DNA of 64,000 bases from Aplectana chamaeleonis (taxonomy: Eukaryota > Nematoda > Chromadorea > Rhabditida > Cosmocercidae), in assembly GCA_029168955.1 (NCBI GenBank), contig JAPDOI010000365.1:248001-312000 (forward strand), read 5' to 3'. The notes beneath the pieces were generated by a model. The model was not told where the DNA came from. It was given only the letters and a program-made list of their open reading frames with translations, and did not search any database. The position numbers and the translations under genes were made by a program. This document shows positions 34,265 to 43,043 of the stretch, one piece after another; position 1 is the first letter of the stretch, and every line of letters begins with the position of its first letter.

Positions 34265-36172
34265 ATAATAATCGGCGCGGTGGTCTGTCTGACCAGTGTC
34301 CGACCGATAGATGCCTGTCCGGTTGTTTGAATTTTCCGCGATTTTCGACTCCGTCAGTCAGAGCACGTTATTGTTTCAACAATACATGAAGAACGTTTCG
34401 GAAGGTAATGCCTCATTCATAGTTTGCCGGCCGACGTCGGACGACTCGTTATCAAATTTGATAAGCTAAGATAGATAAGATGGGTAGGGTAGGGTAGATA
34501 GATATTACACATTCGAAAACGGGTCGTCCGACGTCGGTCGGGCAAGTGTGAAAGAGGCTTAAATTAGGTTTAGGAGGAGCGCGCGCAGCATTGCGATCGT
34601 GGTGGGGCCACCCTACCTGTTGATCATTGAGTCCTTTGAACTTTTATCGTTATGGAACGTGGTGGGACCACCCTACCTGTTGCATGTTGAGTCCTTTGAC
34701 CTTTCATAGTTATGGATCGTGGTGGGACCACCCCACCTGTTGCATATTGAGTCCTTTAAACTTTCATCGTCATAGATCGTGGTGAGACCACCCTACCTGT
34801 GGCATATCAAGTCCTTCGAACTTGTGTAGCATTTGTTGGCTTAGCCTAACGGTAGATCGTTTTCCGCCCCTTTCCTCTATTGACCACTTGTAGCATTCAG
34901 TTGGCTTCGCCAAACGGTAAACAGTCTTTCCCCCAGCCTTCCTCCTTCAACTATGTGTACAACTGTAAACAACGCCTAATTTTTCATTTGGCTTCACCGA
35001 ACGTTGGACCGGCTCCCACGGGAAATCTCCATCGAGCGTGTGTAGCAAACGTTGGCTTGGCTGAATGTTGGGCTGACTTCTCAATGCCTCCCTCCAATAA
35101 GCCTGTGTAGCATTCATTTCGCTTCGCCAAACGGTAGACCGTTTTCCTCCGGCCTTCCTCCATTAACCATGTGTAGCATTTGTTCGCCTAACGTAACGGT
35201 AGACCGTCTTTTTCCAGCCTTCCTCCTTCAACGGTGTATCATTCTTTTGGTTTCACGGACTTCCGCCAGACAATCTCCATCGAGAATGTGAAGCAATCTT
35301 TGGTTTCGCTGAATGTTGGGCTGGCTTCTCCCGTCCTCCCTCTGTTAAACTTGCGTAGTATTTGCTGGCGTAGTCTACGATAGACCGTCTTCCTCCCTTT
35401 TCCTCTATTGACCATTTGTAGCATTCAGTTGGCTTAGCGTAACGGTAGACTTTGTTCCCCAGCTTTCCTCCTTTAGCTATGTGTAGCAAACGTTGGCTTC
35501 GCTGAGCGCTGGGCTGGCTTCTCCCGGCCTCCGTCCGGTAAACTTGTGTAGCATCCGTTTGGCTTCACCAAATGGTAGACCGTCTTACGCCGTACTCCCT
35601 CCTTTAACCATTTGTAGCAAACGTTGGCTTCGCTGAATGTTGGGCTGGCTTCTTCCGGCCTCCCTCCGTTAACCATGTGTAGCATTCACATGGGTTGATC
35701 TAACGTTGGGCTACCTTCTCCCGGCCTCCTTCCATTAGAGAGTTGTCCCACCTCGATCCGAAACGAAGAAAGTTTAATGGATCGAATATGCAGTAGGTAG
35801 GATGGTCCCACCACGATATGAAACAAAGAAAGTTTAAAGGACGCAATAAGCAACAGGTAGGGTGGTCCCACTACGACCCGGAACGAAGAAAGATTAAAGG
35901 ACTCAATGTGTAACAACAAGTAGAGTGGTGCAACCACGAATCGTAACGGAGGAAGTTTAAAGGACTCAATATGCAACAGCCAGCATGGTCCCGCCACGAT
36001 CAAAATGCTGTGCGCGATTCTCCTGAACGTAACCCACCTTCCGCGACATTCTTCATGTATTGTTGAAACAATAACGCGCTCTAACTGATATTGTCGAAAG
36101 TTGCGGCAAAATCAAACGACAGAAATCCGTCGGTCGGACACCGGTCAGACACACCACCACTCCGATATTGTT
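34265..36172. mobile_element. 1.9-kb inverted-repeat element containing two satellites
   Basis: Ends AATCGGCGCGGTGGTCTGTC and, inverted, ATCGGAGTGGTGGTGTGTC, with pairing for over 150 bp. Inside, from left: four to five ~63-bp units (ATCGTGGTGGGACCACCCTA) at 34590-34830; about nine ~100-bp units (GTAGCATTTGTTGGCTTAGC...AACGGTAGACCG) to 35700; then inverted 63-bp units at 35745-36000. No transposase. A partial copy is at 27718-28190. The left side is broken by a small TAA-flanked insertion. Confidence 0.8.
34409..34559. mobile_element. 151-bp MITE with TAA duplication
   Basis: Roughly 40-bp TIRs start TGCCTCATTCA and, inverted, AGCCTCTTTCA, and include CCGACGTCGGACGAC. TAA is at 34406-34408 and 34560-34562. 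The homologous points at 27862-27870 and, inverted, 36025-36035 lack it, so two empty sites exist in the window. TWA duplication fits PIF/Harbinger-type targeting. Confidence 0.85.
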
Positions 36173-36325
36173 ATTTATATATGTAAGGATAATCATTTGG
36201 TACGTTGTTCAAAACAAACGTGAGATAACTAGAGAGAGAGAAAAAAATACTGTCAACCGCAGTCTTATTCAAAAAGAATTTGGGCCTTAGCGAAAAGCTT
36301 GAATTGTGCTAAAAAGGTGGGGATA

Positions 36326-36532
36326 CTCAGAAAGTTGGAGCTCGCCACTCGCTAACTAAAACTCCGGCGGCGCGCAGCACCTCGCGCTATCCGCGGGTGG
36401 CGAGCACTGGCATGCTGGCGCTCGCCACCCGCTCACCACATTACGGCGGCGCGCTCGCAACTCCACGTCGGCGCGCTCGCCTAGCGCTGGTCGCCGACGA
36501 AAAGATAGCGGGTGGCGAGCTCTTGAATATGG
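36326..36532. mobile_element. CTCAG-ended element with AGCGGGTGGCGAGCTC motif, one end
   Basis: CTCAGAAAGTTGGAGCTCGCCAC follows TA at 36324-36325. Several copies of GCTCGCCACCCGCT and its complement follow in GC-rich DNA. The right end lacks CTGAG, so it is truncated or mutated. Related to 41266-41492. Confidence 0.55.
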
Positions 36533-36617
36533 CTTCCATTTGAAATTCAGACCATGCTTGAACGTTCTTTTCGGTCATCCGGTGTTTTCGCCTGCAGAGG
36601 AGAGTCTATAATATAGC

Positions 36618-36770
36618 ACATGGCCACGCCTGTTTTTCCGTGCAGCCGTGCGATTTGAGCACCAACTCAGGGTTTTCCTCCGATTCCGAAATCAGGAGAG
36701 TCGTTGCGGCATGAAAAATGGGCGTGGCAATGCGAGATTTTATAGTTCCCCTCTGCTGCGCTGGCACCTT
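36618..36770. repeat. GGGCGTGGC palindromic repeat, copy 2
   Basis: Shows GCCACGCCTGTTTTTCCGTGC at the left and ATGAAAAATGGGCGTGGC at the right as imperfect inverted ends, with TTTGAGCACC and AATCAGGAGAGTCGTTGCGGCA inside, as at 17430-17590. Confidence 0.7.
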
Positions 36771-37201
36771 TCATTCTTTCACAGTAACAGTACGAATAAG
36801 TTGTTACAGACTTTTTCAAATTAATCAACAAATTCTCATAACTTCAAGTGTTTATTGTAATTTAATCGTAACAAATTGACGCAATACTGGTTCAACACAA
36901 TTTTCTCAATCTCGACGTAAACCTTGGTGTTCATATCGATCAAATATTCAAGCTCTCCAGCCATTTATGAAACTGCCGAATTTTTCTTCTGAAAATACCT
37001 TTGTGAGGAGCTGCAGAGAAGGAAAACTGAACGAAAACATTACGAAGAAGTTTTTTTTGAAGTATGAAATTCATTCGGGAGATTCGGTAATTCCTCATTT
37101 GGAATATTATTTATTAATACGCCCTAATGAACCTCCAGTCAAAACAGTTGAAAAAACTGAATAGTGAACAGAAAGCTGAAGTCAATTAAATATAACTTTG
37201 G

Positions 37202-37329
37202 CATGGATGAAGAGACTTCGCGTTCACTGTTGAAGGTTGGCGCAAACTCGGTGCCATATGCTATAGCATAGGTGCACCGAGTTTGTGCCAACCTCCAACG
37301 GGGAACGCAAAGTCTCTTCAGGATCCATG
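37202..37329. repeat. Hairpin with TTGGCGCAAACTCGGTGC arms
   Basis: A 128-bp palindrome: CATGGAT...AGAGACTTCGCGTTC...GGTTGGCGCAAACTCGGTGC, a short CATATGCTATAGCATA tip, then the complements back to ATCCATG. A related, more diverged hairpin is at 47886-47993. Confidence 0.85.
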
Positions 37330-37625
37330 ACGATGCTACTCATATTTTCTTGTCATAAATAGATGACAAGAAAAGATAAGTGCGAGACAACTCGTCGACG
37401 AATTTCTCACCGTCCGACGTCACAGTTTTTGATAGGCCTTAACTCTGTACGCAGTGGGTTCTGCGCGATTCTGGAGACTCCGTTGTGATCAGCGCGAAAT
37501 TATAATAATTCATGATAATCTATTTATGGTGATATGTGTATAAAGTTAAAGAGCGGTGAGTTTTTATTCAAAAGCCACTCTTCTCTGTTGGTCAGTGGCA
37601 CACTATGAGGTGGGTAGGCAGTATA
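37330..37625. other. Unassigned stretch
   Basis: No gene or repeat partner is visible apart from generic AT-rich sequence. Confidence 0.4.
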
Positions 37626-37875
37626 CAGGCCATAAAACGGCCAATGTCTCACCGTCGACTGCGCACCACGCGCTGCGCGACCGCACGTGCGTCGGAAGCA
37701 GACGAGTTTTGGCCGCCGCGCGAGGAGTTTCGGCCGCCGCGCGGCGGCCGAAACCACGCAGCGGCCAAAACTGATCGCGCGGCGGCGGCCAAAACCCGTC
37801 TGCTTCCGACGCGCGTGCGGTCGCGCAGCGCGTGGTACGCAGTCGACGGTGAGACATTGGCCATTTTATGGCCTG
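37626..37875. mobile_element. Foldback MITE, TA target, CAGGCCATAAAA ends
   Basis: A 250-bp near-perfect hairpin with CAGGCCATAAAACGGCCAAT at the left and its close complement at the right. TA is at 37624-37625 and 37876-37877. The core is GC-rich GGCCGCCGCG. Open frames on both strands mirror each other and are not genes. Confidence 0.9.
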
Positions 37876-37879
37876 TACA

Positions 37880-38170
37880 TTCCATCCGACGGAGTCGGTT
37901 TCGGATATCCGGGTCGGATAATCCGATCGGATAATTATCCGAAATCCGATCCGACGTCAAAGTGGCGATTTCGGATTGATCCGAAATCCGATCAGACGAA
38001 AAAACACGATATCCGAATTATCCGATATCCGGAAAAGTGAAAATCGAAGGATCCGATCAGAAAACCGGATAATCGGATAAAAAACGGATAATCGATCGGA
38101 TAAAAATCGGATTTTTTCGGATAAAAATCGGATAATTATCGGATGAATATCGGATAATTTCGGATGAAAA
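37880..38170. repeat. Degenerate CGGATAAT / ATCCGAT low-complexity island
   Basis: Dense TCGGATAATTATCCGA-like words, self-complementary and without fixed period. A second island of the same word family is at 40440-40665. Confidence 0.9.
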
Positions 38171-38439
38171 ACGGATAGAATTGCGCCCGCCGTAACAGCC
38201 AGCTTCGAACGCGGTCGCGTAGAGGTCGCGCGAATTCGCAGTAGAGCGCGCTATTGACGGTTGCGGAATCGCTGATTAAGCATGTGTGAGGAATGGATTT
38301 TGACACTTCACTACATGCATATTGAACAAATACAAATATTTTATAATGAAGGGGACATAATATCACAAAATAACTGCATAACATGTGATAGGGGTATTTC
38401 GTGAAGTGGAGAGGCCTTATTTCGTTTTGCAAGTCCTTA

Positions 38440-39156
38440 GGCCGCCGTCAGAGATGGTCGATGAACTGAGTCCCACCCGGTCGATACGCACCGAAATAGT
38501 GGCAGTCGGGTGCAGAAAATCAACCCACTGAGTCAGAATGCGACCGGCTCATTGCAACCGCAATCCACGCAGTCGATACGGGTGTTTCACGTTCGCACAC
38601 GGGCAGATCCATTGCACCAACTCACACACTCGCTGGGCTCGGTGGCCGGTTGAGGGGAGTTGAACAGGTAGCGTGCTGCCGCTCGAAACGAAAAGGGGCG
38701 GGCTAAGCCCGAAAACTCCCCCAATCATGCCGAAAACTCCGCGTGCAGGTCGAGAGGCAGCACTGGCGATTCAACCTGCCACCTACATCCCGCCAGAGCG
38801 TCGATATTCCGAACAATGTCAACCATGACAAGCACAAACACCTCACATCCAAGCGCAGCGTATACATTGTGGGCTGCCATTTCCGCGCTCTACACGAGAG
38901 AGTGTCAGGGAAAACAGTGCAGAAACTGCAACACATTGACCCGAAAACTCCGCCACTTATGAGACATTACCACGAAAAACTTCGGCAGTTATGAGTCATG
39001 CCGAAACCTCCGCTGATCAGCCAGATCCGATCAATTTCATTGCAAAAGGGGCGTTTTAACCTGCCACCGACCCCCGCGATTGCTTGAGAAGGTCGGTTTT
39101 TCTGCCCCGACTTAGCCGGACTCAGTCGGTTTTTTCGACCAAGTCTGACGGGGGCC
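38440..39156. mobile_element. PIF/Harbinger-like element, copy 2, with nested insertion
   Basis: GGCCGCCGTCAGAGATGG at the left and, inverted, GGCCCCCGTCAGACTTGG at the right. TTA is at 38437-38439 and 39157-39159. The left interior shares CCCGGTCGATACGCA and GAAAATCA with 4117-4758. A CTCA-ended element (38621-39087) is nested inside. Confidence 0.75.
38621..39087. mobile_element. CTCA-ended TIR element nested in the PIF-like element
   Basis: Homologous to 33621-34255 through CTCACACACTCG, GGTGGCCGGTTGAGG, GCTGCCGCTCGAAACG and the CATGACAAGCACAAACACC block. The right end is TTGAG. The flanking dinucleotide is AA on both sides. About 170 bp shorter than its relative. Confidence 0.75.
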
Positions 39157-39159
39157 TTA

Positions 39160-39744
39160 GATGCGGGAAAACTTGCAATTTTCGGTATTAATTCAATTTG
39201 TTCAATCTCATGATACATTATTGCCATCAAAAGCCATCCACACTAAGTGTAAAAGGGAAGTGTAAGCGTTTCCAGATTTTATATGATTCTGCGAAATAAG
39301 TGTGCTCCTGATGATGGCACACAAATGATTTTGAGCTCTCAGGAAGACAAAAAAGTGTTGTATTTGTAAATTTCACGGACAGGTTTCGGAGGAATGTCTT
39401 TTGTTCGACGCTTTATTAAAACGCGAATCTGTGTTCATAACTCGGGTGACGTTCTCCAATAGGACTCAGACACGCTGATGGTTGTTCGGCGGGGTAAAAG
39501 GCTTGTCGGTGCGACGGCGGGAGCGAAAACGGGAGGAGTCGAATTGTTGGTTGTACCGCAGATAAAGAGAGATTCAATACACGGAGACGGTTATTTGGCG
39601 GTGGAAAACGGGTTGACGGTGCAACGGCGGGGACGCGCTCTACCGTGAAATATGTGGCACGTTCCGCAACCCGTAGTTTTGTGTTAAAATTAATTGATGT
39701 TGTGTCCTTCAGTTATGTTGAAGACAACAGAGGAAGTGTGCAAA
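39160..39744. other. Mostly unassigned; one diverged direct repeat
   Basis: GGTTGTTCGGCGGGGTAAAAGG...GACGGCGGGAG near 39480-39530 recurs diverged at 39590-39635. Otherwise nothing recognisable. Confidence 0.4.
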
Positions 39745-39930
39745 AAAGAACTAGCCTTGCTTCGGTTTCGCACTTGTCCCTACCCATTTTCCCGTGTCGT
39801 AATCAAACGACTTGAATTCAGGAGGGTAGGGAAACCCTCGGTTGGTGTACTCATGATGCGGCGGCACGGGAAAATGCGCGTGGCTATGTACGATTGCACG
39901 GTGGCCCCCCTTGCTGCGACAGCGTTAATT
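39745..39930. repeat. GGGCGTGGC-type palindromic repeat, diverged copy 3
   Basis: GCGGCACGGGAAAATGCGCGTGGC at the right matches the terminal block of copies 1 and 2. The left side carries CCCATTTTCCCGTG as an inverted end. Confidence 0.5.
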
Positions 39931-40439
39931 CTGCAGGGATCATATAATTTTCAAGCTCAATGTTTACCCAGAAGGGGAAGTTCGTAACGAATTCGGATTT
40001 TTTTCCAAGGTTTCGTTTTACAAGGGAAGGGGTCGGAGCGCTACCGAGATTGGTCGCAACGGCCCGCTAAACCATGATTCTGTGGCAGGTCTTTTTGGTC
40101 AGTTATGTGCTCTCACCGGTTGCAGGGGAGGACTAGTTTCTCGCCCGTGCGTGCCGCGTCGTTGTTGGCGAGCGTCACGCGCGACGAGTTGCGCGGCGAC
40201 GCGACATCCCTGCTTCAGGGTGAAACCAAGTAAACTGACATGTCCAGGGGCATAATTTGCTTTCCTGCGTTCATTTCTCGTCACAGATGATAGCCATTTA
40301 CTCCTTTAAAGCGCTGAAGACTACTCTAAACGGTGGGGGGGGTTTTCAGTGTTCGCCGCGAGCGCGACACACACCGGACCGCGACGCGTATGCTCGTGGC
40401 TACAGAATGTATTTGCTTGAATACACGGGGTTGAATCCA

Positions 40440-40665
40440 CGGTACTACTAAAAAAATTTTCTTATCCGTTTTTTCATCCGAATTATCCGGTGAATCCGAT
40501 TTTATCCGATCGGATATCCGATATCCGATCCGATCAAAAATTCTGGTTTCGGATAGGATCCGCTATCCGAAATTCTCGTTTGGGACAGTATCCGATTTAT
40601 CCGATGAGTCGGTTTTGCGAAATCGGCAATATTCGAAAATCCGATCCGACGCCATTTTGGCCATC
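40440..40665. repeat. Degenerate ATCCGAT / CGGATA low-complexity island
   Basis: Same self-complementary word family as 37880-38170, here next to GGATGGAATGTA, a motif also seen (inverted) beside the first island. Confidence 0.85.
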
Positions 40666-41265
40666 GGATGGAATGTATAGTAGGCAGGTTCACCCGCTAT
40701 GAATCTATAGCCTATCTTGGAAAAAGTAAGCCGGGCAGGCGACCGCATCGCGCGATTGACGTAGATCACAAGTGAATTTTCTTAGTTTCTCCGACGAATT
40801 TTTAGCTTTCTCTTGATATTTTATATCCGATTGGACTGTGATCTGGACGAAGAATTCCAAATAGTAAAAGAAAAGTCGTCGGCGGGACTAGGAAAATTCA
40901 CTTTTGATCCGCTTTGCAGAAGAAAAGCGAAACCCAAATCAGGTCGCCTAGATAAGCTATCAAATTACCTCTATGGACGAGTTTCCCGTCAGAAGATCAA
41001 CATATCTAAAGAACACAACTTAACAGATGTACATTTACGATGTTCACGGATTTATGTATGTATATGCGAGTGACGAAACTATGGGTGACGACCTCCCGCA
41101 CCCGTCGTGATGGTTAGCATAGAGTTGAAAACATGACTATATCGAGTTTGAGCTCCATAGAATAGCAAGAAAAAAACCAGAAAGCAACAGAAAAAGGATG
41201 AGAATGGTACGATGTGAGGTAAAATTAGGGGAAATCTTGCGAAATACTTTAAATAACGATAACAA

Positions 41266-41492
41266 CTCAGCGGGCGACCCGCTAGCGAACAGCTCGCGAC
41301 CCGCTGTACCAACTCTCCTTGGGCTCGCGACCCGCTAGTGGTGAGCGGGTGGCGAGCGAAGGCCAGGGGGTAGCGGGTGGCGAGCTCTTCGAAATGAGAG
41401 GTGAGCGGGTGGCGAGCTCTTTGAAATGAGAGGTGAGCGGGTGGCGAGCGAGACCCAAAATGCGCGCGGGTGGCGAGCTCCGACTTCCTGAG
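41266..41492. mobile_element. CTCAG-ended element with AGCGGGTGGCGAGCTC repeats
   Basis: CTCAGCGGGCGACCC at the left and, inverted, CTCAGGAAGTCGGAGCTC at the right. The right flank is TA and the left AA. The interior holds several AGCGGGTGGCGAGC units in direct and inverted orientation, and two copies of CTTTGAAATGAGAGGTGAG-like spacer. Confidence 0.7.
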
Positions 41493-41507
41493 TATTCCAT
41501 GTCTTAA

Positions 41508-42055
41508 AGGCAGTGGTCATGATGAAAAACGTTATAGAAAAAACTACAAAAATCGGCTTAGATCGAAAACAGCTGAAAAACTATGAAGGTAGCGCGGTGA
41601 AAAACGGGCTAGAATTAGAGTTTCTAGGGCCCAAAGAAGCCAGTCTGTGCACACGTGCACAGCGTCGACCAAAAAGATCGCAGTCTCACGCTGAGCAGTC
41701 AAAAATCATCGACGCTCAGAGGAAGGAATGAATGCAAACTTACCCAATAAAAACAGTTTAGCAATGAAAGGAAGCACTCCAGTCAATGTTTTTGACCAGA
41801 TGTGTACATACATCCGAAGGTTCATTGATTGACATTCAATTTCAAGCCAGCTGATGTTCTTGATATAAGAGGTCATCGATGCCGATGATGTGGGGTGGGC
41901 TCGTCCACCTTGAAAAGACAGAAAAGTTCAGGCTTCAATTTTGGCCCAAAACTGCGATTTTTTCGCGATTTTTCTAATAGGTCTTACTACTCAAGACCCA
42001 GAAAAGGTTTTAGGGAGAAAAAGACGACAAGCATATTTGATCGCGACCACTGCCT
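41508..42055. mobile_element. MITE, TTAA target, AGGCAGTGGTCATGAT termini
   Basis: AGGCAGTGGTCATGAT at the left and, inverted, AGGCAGTGGTCGCGAT at the right. TTAA is at 41504-41507 and 42056-42059. 548 bp. A frame of 72 codons at the left lacks any domain. Confidence 0.88.
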
Positions 42056-43043
42056 TTAAGGCGACAGAGGAGTTGTCTTTTTACGGAAAAAATCCCTTTC
42101 CGGTTACCGGTACACTCTTTGAATATGATGACTTTTTGTCAGGGTTTCCTTCTAGTGGTCTTTGATGACACATGCTAGATTTTACTAGGTTGCTGTTTTT
42201 TTCACATTTACGCTTTTCTGGTAGGCTTCCATCCATTTCGCTTTGAAAGTCTTGTTAGGTTAATTGTTTAGAGATTCGTTTTGACGAGATTTTATTTTTT
42301 GATTTATTTATTTGTACGCCGTCACCGGCGTGCACAATACGGCTAGAAACGAAACGAAACAAAAACTGATGCTAAAAACAACACAATGAATGAAAAAAAA
42401 CTCGATTAATGGCAACCAACAAAGCACTTGGAGGTATGGAGCTAATGGAATTGTAGCCACTCAGTCTATACGAACCACTGTTCCCAAATAGAGGAGACCA
42501 CCGTTGTCATTCAACAACTTAGGACTGACCAGCAACGTAACAATAAGGATTCCTTAGTATTAAATTCCTTAGTATTAAATGGTTCAACTGCACATGACAT
42601 TCGACTATGATTGTGGCAACGAGCAACTGAATGGATAAGACAAGGGCCCTACCAGAGTGTTATCCTAGGACATATGTAGCCTCCCGCCACTTGCAGGTAT
42701 CTGGGCTAGTAATCAATGTGTATGATGTTGCTAGCTTCAACCACAGAGGAAACTGATTCATAAATCAGATCTAGCTAACTAATAAATCCGAACGAACGAC
42801 AGTAAAGCTCCAGTATTGGAGAAACAAGAAGTCCGGATTCGAAATAATAAAAAAAACTCCAAATCGCAGAGGGATAAGACGGGAGGTAAAAGAAACAATA
42901 GAAATTGGGGAAAAGAAAACAAGCTCGAAACAGAGAAACAGCATTTATCACAAGTAGCCGTGAGAAACTCGTTTAGCAGGTGAGCATCCCTAGGGAACCA
43001 AACCATCATCATGACACACTGAAAACCGCTATTTAGTACCCAG

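Noticed and set aside
33650..34330. 226-aa open frame
   Set aside because: Lies almost wholly within a TIR element, runs across its right end, and has no domain; the related element at 38621 does not keep the frame.
37605..37960. Mirrored Arg/Ala-rich frames on both strands
   Set aside because: Produced by the palindromic GC-rich MITE at 37626-37875.
15214..41508. CRISPR-like arrays in the direct repeats
   Set aside because: Repeat spacing and unit sequence vary, units are long and diverged, and the genome is eukaryotic.
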